Source of the DNA: Platycnemis pennipes
Lineage: Eukaryota > Arthropoda > Insecta > Odonata > Platycnemididae
Length of the DNA: 64,000 nucleotides
Direction of reading: 5' to 3'
Assembly: GCA_933228895.1 (NCBI GenBank)
Contig: OW121854.1
Location: 134,955,926 to 135,019,925, forward strand
Shown piece by piece: positions 1-11,885 of this stretch. A model generated the notes under the pieces. It searched no databases, had not been told where the DNA came from, and saw only the letters and a program-made list of their open reading frames with translations. Numbering within the stretch: position 1 is the first letter of the stretch; the number at the start of each line of letters is the position of its first letter. A program made the translations under genes and the position numbers.

Positions 1-1341
1 TTTTTTTATTTCGCCTAGAAAATACTTTGACCACGACCTCTGTTTCAGCAAATTTGTCCGATTTCACGCAATGTTTGAACATAGGTCGAATGTTAAGATT
101 GTTGCAATTAAGGGCTTTTTATTCCTATTCATCATGGAAAGTTACGCAGAGGGTTATTCGGGAGTTACCCGGAGAAAGTGACCTAAATATATTCGTGAAG
201 TGTATATGGGTTTGGGGACGTTTGCGTTCCGATCTTTCTTATTGGTCTCGAGGACGATGGGCGTGGTCAACACACTCTGGGACCTAGGAGTACATGTCCA
301 TCACTCTATTTCTAGCTCTTGCCAGGTCATCCATCGCCTTTGTTATCTGGAAGTATGTCAGGATTTTTGCATTACTATTATAATTAAAATCACCCAAAAT
401 TGATTTTCCTGGGATTTGTTTAGCATCGAGACTTCCTATCTGTCAAGATTCGCAACCCAGACTAGTAAGCTGAAGTGTTAAGTTTAAATTTTCCCCTTTG
501 GTAAGTTATTTAACTAATGCTTTCCTTAGGAAATTGTGTGTCTTATGAGTTCCGTTCTCTCGATTTTGATCGAAAGTGTGTCCATGTTAGATTTCACTGC
601 TGATAGAAAGTTTGCTTGACGAATGAACTTCCCTTCACCATTTAATTTCTACGTATTGTCTCACTGATTTACAGTGACCATTGCCTGTGCAGTATACCTC
701 ACGTGTGCTATAATTTGGAGTCTGATTATGGCTATTAATATGGCTCTTAATGTGGCTAGCAGGAGGGTGTATAAAGAGAATAATTCCGCGAACCTAGAAA
801 GGCGACATAATGGACAAACTGTTGGAGGTTTGGATGGGAAGAGGAGGGTGGTGTTGAGTCCACTGCACTCACAAGTCCTACCATTTCCATCCATTCTATA
901 TTTCCTGGGAAACTGCACGCTCGTCGTCCTTAATATTTGCCGTGTCCGTTCCTGCCCCCGATCCATCGCTTTCCCATCATTTCCTCAATGATCTTAACCC
1001 CCTTCATCTTCCACCCTAAACCGCTTCATCCCCTTAGCCTATATCCGGACCAGATTTTATTCGACCCTATCCTTCCCTACTTCTTCCTTATCATTACCAT
1101 CTTCCCATCTCCGCGTGGAAGGAACACTCCATCCAATCGTAACTGAACGGAGGGAAAAACCTTCGCTGAAACTGCAAATCGTTTCTGCTCTTCTCCATTC
1201 GTTCTTTGTCTTGGAATCGCCAGTCCAACAATGGAAAACTAACGGGAATATCTTAATGTTTTTGTTCCACACCGGACAAGTACGTGTTTTTCATGAAGTA
1301 GAGTATTTGTTATCCCTTATTATAGTAATGCTCTTATTTTC
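1..1341. other. No supportable gene or repeat
   Basis: Short open frames on both strands resemble no family I know and lack a recognisable start context. The stretch at about 940-1210 is pyrimidine-rich, which opens frames by composition alone. I see nothing else in it. Confidence 0.6.
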
Positions 1342-1474
1342 CATCTATATCTACATCTACACGATACCCTCCACGCCACCACGAGGGTGTGTGACAGGGG
1401 GGGTGAAGATCACCAAGCATGCACTACTAACATGCAAACAAGCAACTATAGGGTCTCATGCAACTAGATGTTAA
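1342..1474 (-). mobile_element. CR1-like LINE, 3' end only (TAGATG-tail family)
   Basis: In minus-strand sense this is the 3' terminal segment of a LINE family found about ten times in the window. It shows the conserved stretch that reads on the plus strand as taccctccacgccaccacga, followed by gtgtgtgacagggggg and the ggtgaagatcaccaagcatg motif, and it ends in a degenerate (TAGATG)n tail at 1342-1360. The coding part is missing, as expected for a strongly 5'-truncated LINE copy. The best preserved relative is at 53716-54548. Confidence 0.8.
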
Positions 1475-1689
1475 TTCCATGCTGTGCCGAGTAGCATTTA
1501 CATTATAGTTTTCTGTTTATGCTTTGGTCTACCGTTATTTCGATTTCTTCGCACTTTCTCTGCAGGCGAGAGGTCTTGCTTTTTCAAGTAGCCAGTAAGG
1601 TAGTAACCTCTTCTCCGTCGTCACCTTAATAATTAATCGCACTCGATTAATACAGCCTCACGACTGGTCCCTGGCCAGATAGTCGATTA

Positions 1690-1975
1690 GCGGCCATTTC
1701 CTCCGCAGTATTTTGCTCGCGACGGTTCTGTCTTGCCTTGATTTGATGGAATGTTTGAAAGGAAAGAGTCTCGTAGCTGTGGGTTCTCGGGATTATAATG
1801 AGGTGTTTTTTCTTTGTCTTCCACATTGAAGTACCGCGGGTTTACAACGCCTGTAGTGAAATGAGTGTCTTTATGCAAATCATTGTGTTCACTGCCTTCT
1901 ATTGCATGAAGAAGAGGTCCTACCCTCTCCCCCGTGTGATTGGGTGCTGATTTGTTGGCAGTCTCGCATTCAGTC
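1690..1975 (-). mobile_element. RTE-type LINE, 5' region fragment
   Basis: This segment is homologous to the region just upstream of, and into, the start of the RTE ORF at 46660-46960. Shared stretches include the plus-strand motif cgcctgtagtgaaatgagtg, a block equivalent to catgaagaagaggtcc/catgtgaagaagagctgc, and the cctccgcagtattttgctcg/cctccggaatattttactcg block. In minus-strand translation both copies read DTHFTTGVV and PSR-KY-GG. The endonuclease and RT parts are missing. Internal indels locally shift the frame and then restore it, so this is a decayed piece rather than a gene. Confidence 0.75.
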
Positions 1976-3073
1976 GTTCGCTTGGCATAAATTAAAATCA
2001 TTAGATCGGCGATATTACTCTTTAGGAAAGCGGTTCATAATTGCCTAAAACTTTGAACTCTACTAGTTTTATATCTTTTACGCTTTACTTTCTGTTTCTT
2101 CCATGATTTTGCTCGCACTGAAAGTTGGGAGAAACATGATAGGGGAGTGAATATATTATAGTGAAATGCATTTGCAAATGACTTATTGCCAGGTTAAAAA
2201 CCTTTACCCATTTCTATCAGTATTCTGTGGAGTACGATTAGTCAAATGTTTGTTTATTAGAATATCGAGGCTGTACAATTTAGGTTGCGATAAGATGTAT
2301 TTTCATTGAAATGCATTTAGCTTCTGAATTGCTGCTTGAGCGATAGCACTTTTCCTTGGGCGTTTCCCTTCTTTTCCGCCCTCGGCACAACTTGACTTAT
2401 CTTTCCAATCTGCTTCCCTCAGCCCGATATCGTCCACGACAACCTTATGGGCGTAATTCCTTCCTTTCACTCTCAACAAGCGCCGAATTCTTTTCCTCTC
2501 CTTATCAGCCCCATTCCACGCCAAGCGGATTTTCCCCAACAGCTTCGTTTCCATCATTCTTCCAACTCTTCCCTTCGCCAGCGACAGCTCCCGTGCGAAG
2601 CCGATCTCTTTTCGGACTCTTTAATTCCGTTGCTCTTTCCTTTAGAGCCTAAACGTCACCGTTATAGTAAGGGCAGTGATGCGATAATCATTTCTTTCTC
2701 TTTCACTCGACAATTCTTTTCACTTGTGGGCAAGTGAGCGATATTCGTCGTTCTATTTTAGTGAGTATTTGGTAATCTTATAGGGGCATATTAGCTGGGT
2801 AATGTGAAGATTTTTTCACTTTTTTGCTACATCTGGATATAATCTCCCTCATTAATGATCACCTGCATAAATTTCCCTCGATTAAAAAAAATTGGCTCCA
2901 GACTTTATAGTTAATCAGTTTGGAGACTACATGTGGTGAAAATGATGCCGGGCGTTGTCGGATCCGGAGTAGTAGATGAAGCTGTAATATTTCTAGTAAA
3001 GTGGTTGACGAAGTGTCCGTAGTACGTAATAGCCTTACCCTGTTCGCAATAATCGTGACGCAGATGCTATTAG
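1976..3073. other. No supportable gene
   Basis: An 84-residue lysine- and arginine-rich open frame on the minus strand (2303-2557) overlaps two serine/proline-rich frames on the other strand, so it is best explained by purine/pyrimidine strand bias. Nothing else is recognised. Confidence 0.55.
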
Positions 3074-3290
3074 GGGAAGCGACCGACAGTTGAGGTAATT
3101 TTTCACCATCAATGATTGCTTCCCTCACCCCCCACCATCAAGGATTCTTGGGTTTAGGATGGAGATACAGGATCGGGGGAAGGGTGGTGAGAAACAAGGC
3201 ATCAGCATCAGCTTGATATTAACGATGGGCGCCGAGGGCGCATTGTTTGACGCCCCAGCCGACATAAGGAATGCCCTCTGCTTCACTCCA
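3074..3290 (-). mobile_element. SINE-A copy, 3' and body part
   Basis: It starts with the SINE-A 3' terminal motif, plus strand gaagcgaccgacagttgagg, then carries the body signature gcatcagcttgatattaacg followed by gggcgccgag and the cgacataaggaatgccctc region. The same order occurs in the full-length copy at 32320-32640. The tRNA-derived head is lost or too diverged to see. Confidence 0.7.
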
Positions 3291-4624
3291 CACCGTATCC
3301 AAAGGGAGATTACAAGAAAACTTCCTCCGGGATGTGAACCAAGGTTTACGTTTGAAAAGGCATTGACGACTTCGTGTCGAGTGAGGAAAATTTCGATCAA
3401 GCGGGTGCATATTAGTATTTTAAAGGCGTTCAGTGCAATTCACTGCTAGGGTATTAAGATGATAGAGAAATGGAAGTGAACAGATCAAATTATTTTGTAT
3501 GTGTGTATTGAAACTTAAGGTATACGAACCAGCCGGGAAAAAAAACTTAACGGAGTTACTCGCTGATATGCGTAGCAGCGGAAATTCCACAGTGAAAAAA
3601 TCTGTAAAAGAACTCCTTACTTTCCGGTCAGGTGCGGTAACTATTTACGCTACCAAGACGTTTTCGCGTCGTTACTTACTGCGGATTTTTTGATACTGTA
3701 AAGGAACATGGTGTTTGTTTTTTCTTACTAATATATGGCCCATTATAAACCTCAAGGAATCCAGTGGGTAGAACGACGCCTTGGTTACTGAACTGGCTAT
3801 AGCACCCGACCAGAAATTAGGGATTCCGGGCTCTATAGTCCAGATCAAAGTGAATGATTATTTTGTATATTAATCTCGAGCACGTAATGTCTTCACATAG
3901 ATCTTTTAGTAAACTTTCAACCTACGAATTCGGCGATCGCGTTTTGTGTAAACGGTGTAACGTAGCTTATTATTGCGTTGATGTTTGGAGACAAATCTCA
4001 TTTAAATTAATCTCAAAATAGATTCTCATTTAATCTTGAATTTAAAATCTTCATTTTTATGGTATATTTAAGGTATTTACACTTGATAAATTTCATATTC
4101 CCATGATGCAGTGCGTAGTAATAAATTTAAGGAGAAGGGAAATTTCTCTTTCTTCCTCTCCATTCTCTCCCATTATGGAGTTTTTTCTATGTCATTCCCT
4201 TACTCTTCGCGACCTTATCAAGAATTATTGCATTGTGCACTTAACCTTTGACAGAATTCATTCTATTTTATCTTCGTTTTTTCTGTCTCTTACCGCCTCA
4301 AGAAGAACATCCCATGCCCTCAACCGTTTTCCCCATAAATACCCTTTTTTGTCACCGTCCGTCCTTGCAATCGTACCGGACGTCCGGAAAAATTTTATAT
4401 TTTCTACGGGTCCAGAGTTTCCTTCGAGAGTAAAGTAATACTTGGTTATTTGTCGTAACTAAGCACGGAAAGTGTGCATTTCGTGTGGAAATTTATCATG
4501 GACGAATGTTCAATATTATTGGAAGCATCGAAACACTAACGATAAAATTGGATGAAAGCGATGGAATACCGTAGTGTTGATCAAATTAGGAAATTCTAAA
4601 ATTGACGCCCATGCTTATAAATCA
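3291..4624. other. No supportable gene or repeat
   Basis: AT-rich sequence. The open frames at 4103-4438 overlap each other in different frames and match nothing known to me. Confidence 0.55.
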
Positions 4625-4840
4625 GAATGAACCGGTTCCATCATTTTGAAAGGCGCCTAGGAGTCCGCAGTTTAACCTCCCATCCGACGGATAGTATACT
4701 GAACCTGAGGTACTCTCCATACAGCCCTCATTTAAGGACAGGCTTACCATTGAAATAAATCTGCCACAGCCGGGATTCGACCCTGGGCCCTCGGAATGTA
4801 AAGCCAGTACTCTAGCCCCCACACTAATCCTATTCCTAGG
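4625..4840 (-). mobile_element. SINE-A copy with tRNA-derived head
   Basis: In minus-strand sense the head reads through a box-A-like TTAGTGTGGGGGCTAGAG and a box B GGTCGAATCCC (plus strand gggattcgaccc near 4773), spaced as in a tRNA gene. The body follows, with the cccatccgacgg signature and the aggcgcc block. A tRNA-like head with a non-tRNA body is the hallmark of a class II SINE transcribed by RNA polymerase III. The 3' terminal CCGACAGCTGAGG motif is missing, so this copy is 3'-truncated. Confidence 0.8.
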
Positions 4841-5657
4841 TGCGTTATTAATAACGTAGAGCGACTTAACGTTTTTTTTAGGATTGAATTTATTCTCAGA
4901 GAAGAGTATACTAAATGTGCTTATCTCTACGAACCATCCGTTCCATAATTGAGATTTCACTAAATTAATGCCATGTAGTTATCCTCCAGCTATCCAGCCA
5001 GTTTCATAAACCATTGAAATGCTTGTGGTGCACGGTCATTGGTGCCAAATTATCTCCTTACATATTTTAGAGAACGCATGTGCCTTCATTCATGATTTCA
5101 CCACTTTGGTGCTGTTGTACGATGTGTGATTTTGTGGGATTTACAAATATATTAAAGTGATGAGAAAATATTACCCAGGACGCTGGAAATATTTTTGTTG
5201 AGAATCTCTCCCTTCGTCAGGATTAATAATGCCTCTTATAACCCCGAGAGTTAACCGACCTTTCAGATGATTGTTACGTCTCTCTACCCACAGGGGTTCA
5301 TCTAGATGAGGAAAATTCTAAGGGTGAGATTCAGTTGGTTCCCTCGCAAAGCCTCCGAAATCACCCAAAGGTGCATTTGGCAGAATTATTAGCTCTCGAG
5401 GTAAAGTGGAGCCTTCCCCTCCGGTCTCCCTAGGTCCTATGGCACTTTCGCAGTCGCCTTCCATTTGATTCTCTCCCCCTTGCCTTCCCTCTTTCCTGGG
5501 ACACCCTCCTCCGCATTGTTCCCGCGGGGGTATCATTCGATCCCATTCTCCACGGTATCATCTGCAAGTTCCCTCCGTCCGGGACCGGGTGGCGTGTGAG
5601 AGTTGGCGGAGTGGGCGCGGGGCTCAGCCTCAGCAGGGCCGGCCATCAATCGATTAG
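4841..5657. other. No gene; GC-rich patch at 5330-5650
   Basis: The left part is AT-rich. From about 5330 the sequence is markedly richer in C and G, with several CpGs, and ends at the 5' junction of the next LINE. I see no coding pattern or promoter motif in it. Confidence 0.5.
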
Positions 5658-6313
5658 GCTAGGATTTATAAAAAGAGTACTTGGGAAATGTGATGAGAAG
5701 ACAAAAGAGCGATGCTACTTTTCACTAGTTAGGCCCCACCTTGAGTATGCAGCCAGTGTATGGGGTCCTAATGAATTAGGTTTGATGAGAGAACTAGACA
5801 GTGTGCAGCGTAGAGCAGCTAGGTTCGTCAAAAGGTGTTACGATAGGTTGAGTAGTGTATCAGAATTAATACAAGAATTAGGGTGGGAATCATTAACAGA
5901 GCGTAGGTTAAAGTCCAGATTAAATCTATTGGAGAAATTTCAATCGGATAGCTTTACTGAAGATGTTAGGCACATATTAAAAACACCAGCGTATTATGCT
6001 TGATTCGACCAGATAAATAAGATTAGAGAGATAGATTGTCGTACAGGTAGATTCAAAATGTTATTTTTCCCTAGTACTCTAAGAGAACAGAATAGGCAGC
6101 ATAGGAAAGGGATAGGTAGGGGAAATATTTTAGAGTATTTTGTAGTGCATGATGCATGTATTAACCCCTCAAATACTATAGATACTAACAATCTAGTTGC
6201 ATGAGACCCTTCAATTGCTTGCTTGCATGCTAGTAGTGCATGCTTGGTGACCTTCACTCCCTGCCACACACCTTAGCGGTGGCTTGCAGGGTATCGTGTA
6301 GATGTAGATGTAG
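5658..6313 (+). mobile_element. CR1-like LINE, 5'-truncated, with (TAGATG)n tail
   Basis: This is a plus-strand LINE copy that keeps only the C-terminal end of the reverse transcriptase ORF, about 100 bp of 3' UTR and the terminal microsatellite (tgtagatgtagatgtag at 6298-6313). Its 3' UTR carries the family-specific cctgccacacac and gtggcttgcagggtatcg motifs. Its 5' junction near 5658 lies inside the RT C-terminal domain, the usual result of incomplete target-primed reverse transcription. A target duplication is not clear. Confidence 0.88.
5659..6204 (+). pseudogene. LINE reverse transcriptase C-terminal domain, one nonsense codon
   Basis: This encodes the region downstream of the RT palm, with the CR1/L2-type signatures LVRPHLEYAASVWGP and VQRRAARFVKRCYD, then LGWESLTERRLKSRLNLLEK. 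The frame starts at the truncation point, not at a methionine. At 6001-6003 a TGA replaces the AGA (Arg) codon found at the equivalent place in the copy at 53829-54536. Reading past it, the same frame continues with FDQINKIREIDCRTGRFKM and ends at TGA 6202-6204, matching the C-terminus of the other copy almost residue for residue. The catalytic palm is absent, so this is a dead fragment. Confidence 0.88.
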
Positions 6314-6967
6314 GCTCATCGCTCTTTCTTTCCATCTCCCCGCGTCTTCCTCGCTGGGCCCTTAAAGCCCTTTCCTCGCATCCACTCGGCCTCCTCCTCA
6401 TTCCCGGCCCTCTTCCGTGAACATTCTAGCGTCTCCGACTTTTTATTAGCTCCCTCACCTTTTTCTCGTTTCTTGTCAGGGGTCACCGAATGCGTTTAGC
6501 CATCCTCGACGGCATTCTTCTTTTGAGGTTTTCCATTGGAGCGTTTGTGACACATGGAAGTAAGTCCTTGTGGCTCTAAAATCAACACCACGGGCTGTGA
6601 GACCCTTTTTTGAGGGGTGTAAACCTCGGAAACCAGTATTGAACTCCTTTACTAACTCACTGTTTTATCTCAGTGAATTCCATCATTCTTCGCTCGTCGC
6701 CGTGTAGTTTTACTTTTGAAAATTTTATTTACGTTTTGTTACACTCGGTGTTCATTGAGTAATATGCTTAAGTTCAATCCCGGGAATTACCTTTTCGCTA
6801 AAATATAAAGAATATCGAAAAAGTATTTCGATACTGAAAGAAATCATCTACAGCGGTGAAATAATCCGATTGGTAATCATTAGCAAGTTCGCCTTCTCCT
6901 TGTTGCTAATTCATTCTTCCTAGAGAGCGCTTTTTAGCAGAGAGTTTGCCAATTACATTGCTGTTTG
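6314..6967. other. No supportable gene
   Basis: A pyrimidine-rich patch at 6320-6500, then AT-rich sequence. I recognise no repeat in it. Confidence 0.55.
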
Positions 6968-7376
6968 CTGGAAGCATTTGAAATGTGGTGCTACCGAAGA
7001 TTGATGAATATAAAATGGATCGATCGAGTGACAAACGAAGAAGTGTTAAAAAGAGTGGGAGAGAAGAGATGTCTGCTGGAAACCTGATAAAGAAGACGGG
7101 ACAGCTTAATAGACCACATCATAAGGCACGATGGCCTGATGGAGGCAATCGTCGAGGGAGAAGTGAACGGGAAAAATGGAAAAAGCAGGCCTCGTATGAG
7201 GCATATGGAGCAAGTTGTGAAGGATGTAAAAGATTGGAGCTACGTCAATATGAAGAGGTTGGCCGATTGAAGAGTCGAGTGGAGGGCTGTGTCCCTCCAA
7301 ACACCGAAATTCATTGACAACACTTGTGTCAAACCAATCCTAGGATTGTCGGCCGATGATGATGGTGATGGCACTC
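6968..7376 (+). mobile_element. RTE-type LINE 3' end with (GAT)n tail
   Basis: The translation begins AFEMWCYRRLMNIKWIDR at about 6974 and continues VTNEEVLKRVGEKR. This is colinear with the C-terminus of the RTE at 43773-44130, after which the frame breaks. The nucleotide match continues through the gaggcatatggagcaagttg region, the 3' UTR motif aaaccaatcctaggattgtc and a gatgatgatggtgatgg tail. This copy has CGA (Arg) where the RTE at 44082 has TGA, so it independently shows the ancestral codon. Confidence 0.88.
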
Positions 7377-8989
7377 AAGAAAGTACGGAAATTAATTTAG
7401 CAATCTGTAATACCGGCATCCCGGCTCTAGAAGGTGGGAAAGCTGCTCTTCTGCCCAAACGAACCGGGGATATTTATTTTTTTCCGCATTGATGTTCTTA
7501 TAACTTCAGCGCAAAATTTTGGTCAGCTCCGAAAGATTATTTTATCTTTTGTCTGTATGGAAATGGTTTTTCTCGAAGGTTGCTGTTGAAGCCTCATTCG
7601 CTCAATGTCTATTTTCGGGGACTCATCGGGCGATAGCTGTATCAGTTCACGTTATCACAGTGTAGATTATGGATTGGCCTTGATAGTATCTCTACCTATC
7701 GCACTCTATAAAAGTAGTCATTCCCGATTATGAGGTAGATGATACCTAACCTAAGGTATTATCCTCTTGAATGTTCGTGACTAATTGATGGCGATTTTTG
7801 GGGAGAAGGTGAACTTAAAGAAATAAATCTTGGCGTAAGAGTTGACGACAGGGTTACGTGCTCTAATTTCGCATTTGAAGAAAATGACTTAACTTAAAGA
7901 ATGCGTGATTGATCATTCAACATTTATTTTCAGCAGCCTTTGACGTTCAAATGAAAGCATGTTTTTTAAGCTTTTTCGGCATTACTGCAGCCACTGTTGA
8001 GTTGCGATCGTCCTTTGCAAGAATTTGACGTGAATAATTGTGTTTTTCACTTGAAACCTTCCTTTGGAACCATATTTAGGGGCAAACCATCCACTCACCA
8101 TATTTTGTAATGCTTCGCTTTCTTTCTCATTGAACCTCGGTGTTTATCAACGGTGCTTCCATCCAACGGCTGTTCTTTGGAATTCTGGCAAAGAAACGGC
8201 TAAACTAGTGATTTCAATGTATAGATGTCTTAGTGTTATGCGGATGAATTTTATTGAAATGCGGATCGAAAACCATGATTATACGTCGTTATATTTCGAT
8301 TTCTCGTATTATTTTTTTAAGACTGCGATCTTCGTTGATAGCTATATTGGGGATTAACAAATAATTTATGGCCCACATTTCATTTTTCACCTCCTTAAAT
8401 TGCTCTTATAAATTTTCAATTTTTATTAGTAGAAACGAAGAGCTTATAAACTTTCGAATCACTCTAGTTCCAGAGACAAGGTACTCGTGAGCTAGTACAT
8501 CGTAAATATGGTGAGTATAGTCTCATATTGGGTAGAAGACGTTTCATAGGAGCACGACGCACGAGCAAAGAATTCACCGTCGCCGAAAACACTCCTATCG
8601 TGAAATTCCTTTCTCCTCCGCGCTGTGTAAATTTTCAGATTTTTAATTTGACTTAATACCTTTTATACAGATTTTGCTACTTGATTGTGTACGGTTAAGT
8701 CAACTTCTAATGTAGCCGCAGCATTTCCTACTCCCTAATGTTACCATTGCCATCCTTTTTTAATCATTATGTTTGTTCTGGGATGGTTTATTTGCCAAGC
8801 CAGTAACTTGTTGATGAACCGTCGTATAAGCTTCTTCCTGACTTGATGTTATTTGACCCTTCATGCATTTCTCACCGTAATGTGTCATAATTAACATAAG
8901 TGATGGCATTTTACGGAACAAAAAAGGGCCTAATTAAATTTAAAAGTAGGACGTGACAAGCAAGTAGTAATGTGCAAGTGGTGGAGTAA
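7377..8989. other. No supportable gene or repeat
   Basis: AT-rich sequence. The longest open frame (8064-8357) resembles nothing I know and lacks codon-like structure. No inverted or tandem repeat was noticed. Confidence 0.55.
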
Positions 8990-9400
8990 TTTGGCTACCC
9001 AGGGTGTATGTTGGAAGGAAAGGGATATAGCAGCATTGAAGCTATCAGGAGATTTGTGTTGGTAGAAGAGGTGCAGGCGAGAGCTAATGACAGAGTCGTT
9101 GACTAGGGACGTCAAGAAAATGCTGGTGTATAGCCTAATATGGAGCTTGACGCATTTTGGTGAGGAATCATGGACTAAGGCAAGCGGATGAAATTAGGCT
9201 TTTGAGATGTGGAAATGGAGGATGAGGGAGAGGATGGGGTGGTGAGGAAGACGAGGAGCGAGAGCTAGGGATAGTAGGGAAGAAAGGTACTTGATTGAAG
9301 AAATGAGATCAAATGGAGAGAGTATCGTGTGTTTAAGGAGTGAGGGTGCTGTTTCTAAGGACGTAATGGAGGGGAAAATGTTGAGCAACCTGGTTAGAGT
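8990..9400 (+). pseudogene. Possible decayed RT C-terminus (RTE-like)
   Basis: Around 9110-9210 the plus strand reads, in two frames, DVKKMLVYSLIWSL..FGEESWT and then AFEMWKWRMRE. These align in order and spacing with the RTE C-terminal block around IWSIVLYGSEAWT and EAFEIWCY in the copy at 44082. The rest is full of stops and shifts. The (GAT)n tail and conserved 3' UTR of the other RTE copies are not seen, so it may be a different RTE family. The call rests on two short motif matches. Confidence 0.4.
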
Positions 9401-11132
9401 GAGGAAAAGAGCGGGTAGTTTGGATGGAATATAGATAGGTTAAAAGTGGGCGGAAAGAAGGTATTCTCTGAAAGATAGGTTGTGAGGAATGAATTTTGTC
9501 CATCTACACCTTCCTCAACTGGTAGAAAAGTACCAGTAACAATTGAAAGCATATCGTGTTTCGTGTACCTTGGACTTGGACCCTAATATCACTCTGCTTT
9601 TGCACCCCATCATCCGCTAGTTGCTTACTGTCCCCAAAAAGTACAGTACATTTTTATTGGAGTGTTATCTAGTTGTTTTGAGGCATGAGGAAGTAGTGAA
9701 AAATGCTCCAAAATATTTTTTGGACACCATTCATAGTTTTCATTTTGCTGAATTCTCGTGGAAAACTTTTTATGTTTCTATGAATGAAATAGGCATAGTT
9801 ATATTCCCTAGTGAGACCAAAGGCTTATTTTCAATGAGGGCCGTTTTCCATCTCTCGATCGGTTTCCATTTCCCCGGGGAAATTCTTGAAGGAATCGCTC
9901 CGAAAATTTTCCGCGCTCGTTACGAAGAGATCCCCATGAATGCAATCGGCATCCCTCAGCTCCTCCCTCTTCAATCTTGTCAAATCTTCATTTTCATAAA
10001 ATCCAATTTGACCCTTGGTAACTTTTTTCCCTGGAACTTCTTCCTCTTGCATACCACTTTCTTCAACATTAATTTCGCACAATTTAAGCGCTCGTGTGAT
10101 ACCTCGTCGATCATAATGTTTTCCCCGCTTTGGTGATTTGTAGACAATATATCATATTATCTCTATAGCAAGAAAGACAACTTAAAAAATTAAGATAACT
10201 TAAGCTTTTAAGATGGGATTTACGAAGTTGCGTAGTTTTTCTTTTTGTAAATACATGAAACTACTCCGATAGCGGAAGCACGATATGGTTATATGATCAT
10301 AGGATATGGGGCAGAAAAACAGCCATAATATATTTAATTATTTCAAATGATGGAATCCCAGCATGGAATAATATAGATAAAGGTTAAAAACTGCAAAAAA
10401 ATAGTTACATTCGAAGTTTTCACCTTAACTCCTGATTGATTTGTGCATGACAGAGAAGGAAGTGTTGAGGGGTAGGTTATTCGAAGATTGGTCGAGTAAG
10501 TTTTTCGTGTTATGTGGTTAAGAAACGTTGATGTCACGTGTCACACAAGAGAAAGCTGGGTAAATGGGAATGGGGGTGTAGAGGATTTGTCATTACGCAA
10601 TTGTAATTCTTTGTTTGTGTTTCCTTCTCCGCATCTAATTTTATTTGCCTGCGTCTTACCCACCACGTTTTTACGCTTGAGTATCGATGCAGTTAATATT
10701 GGCCGTAACGAACGCACGAAATCTAAGTGGCGTGCAGGGCTCGAGGCGGTGGCAGATGATTTTCGCTAATGTTGGCGTCACTCCCCCCCTCCGTGGGTTC
10801 AGTCACTCCGTGGCCGTCTCTTGCCGAGCACTTTGCGTCGCTTTTCATATCATCCCGAGGACTATCTCTTCTACGCAGCCGTAGCTCTGCCCCCGTTGCC
10901 TCCTCCCTTTCTGCCGCCTCTCCCATCGCCCTCGTTTCCTCTTCTTTCCGGCAATTCCCTTCCGCCCCTGCTCTCCTCCACGTCCGCTTCGCATCCCTGC
11001 CGGGGGTCTCACGTGACCCTACCACCCCTCCCCGCCGAATCCCTTCCCCATCCATTCGATTTCCCATTCTTCTTTCTTTCTAAACTCTTCGTGAAACATC
11101 GCGTTCCTTCATTTTTTGCTTACTGTTATTAG
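9401..11132. other. No recognised gene; contains a 171-codon frame
   Basis: The plus-strand open frame at 9621-10136 (171 codons) is long for this base composition but matches no family I know. An acidic 83-codon frame runs antisense inside it (9831-10082). From 10720 to 11060 the sequence is C/T-rich with many CpGs and open in several frames, typical of compositional bias. I assign nothing here. Confidence 0.5.
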
Positions 11133-11885
11133 TCATCCTGGGGGCTGAAGGTCGTCTAGGTGTGCATGACAATTTATACACTCTAAAAATTTCAGATTAA
11201 AGAATTCTAATTTTGAATCAATGTACGAGGAGCTAAATAGATTTTTCCAGCCAAAAGTGAGCAGGTCATCCTGAAACTTGGCTGCATCGAAGTTTTTAAG
11301 ATCACGGTAGAAAATTTTGGGTATAGGAAGGCAAGGAGAATTGAATGTGTAGGAGAATGAAATTTTGTCGTGTGCGGCGAGGAAAGGCACAGGGGATTGT
11401 GAAAATGAAGAGATTATTTCAGGGGAATCAATGATAAAGAGATCGAAAAGAGTGTGACTATGTTTTGTGTGATGTGTGGGCTGCGTTGAGGCAAGATAAA
11501 GATTATAATTAAAAAAGAGATTCCTGATGAGGGAAGAATGATAGCTATCCCGTAGCAGGTCAGCGTTAAAGTCACCTACAATTACAATGTTTTTATAGTT
11601 TGAACTAAAGGTTGCATAGGCTTTTTCAATATCAATCAAGGACCTAACATTTGGAGGTCTATAAAAAACAAATAGAAGAAGTTTGGAAAGGTTTTTACCA
11701 TGAACTTCAATTACCATGAACTCAGGTGGGCATTCATAGGTCGCAGAAGAGGTCGCCAGCACCAACGAACTCAGTCGATGATGAATGAAGGCGCCAACCC
11801 CGCCACCGCCTTTCCCGATCCGATCGTGTCTGAGCAAGTAGTGTTCACTAAATTCAACCATGCTATCAGGTATATTTGGTTTTAA
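11133..11885 (-). pseudogene. LINE apurinic-type endonuclease domain (CR1/Jockey-like)
   Basis: A minus-strand open frame (extending to 12077) encodes a large part of the exonuclease-endonuclease-phosphatase domain that nicks target DNA in non-LTR retrotransposons. Visible landmarks in order are LKPNIPDSMVEFSEHYLLRHDR, GGGGVGAFIHHRL, VFYRPPN, IVIVGDFNADLL (the catalytic Asn/Asp motif), and FLAAHDKISF (His-Asp motif region). Homology begins near codon 65 of the open frame. The first 64 codons are proline/serine-rich and look like flanking sequence read by chance. The N-terminal strand of the domain and all of the RT are missing. It may belong to the same family as the RT pieces at 14668 and 35155, but no overlap allows a test. 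Confidence 0.82.

Noticed and set aside
2303..2652. Basic 84-codon frame on the minus strand and serine-rich frames opposite
   Set aside because: Explained by purine/pyrimidine asymmetry; no homologous motif.
9621..10136. 171-codon plus-strand frame as a host gene
   Set aside because: No recognised family or motif and no supporting signals, and an antisense open frame overlaps it. One frame of this length can occur by chance in 64 kb.
10723..11132. Several overlapping open frames of 85-114 codons
   Set aside because: The C/T-rich strand bias keeps all frames open and the translations are serine/proline- or arginine/glutamate-rich on opposite strands.
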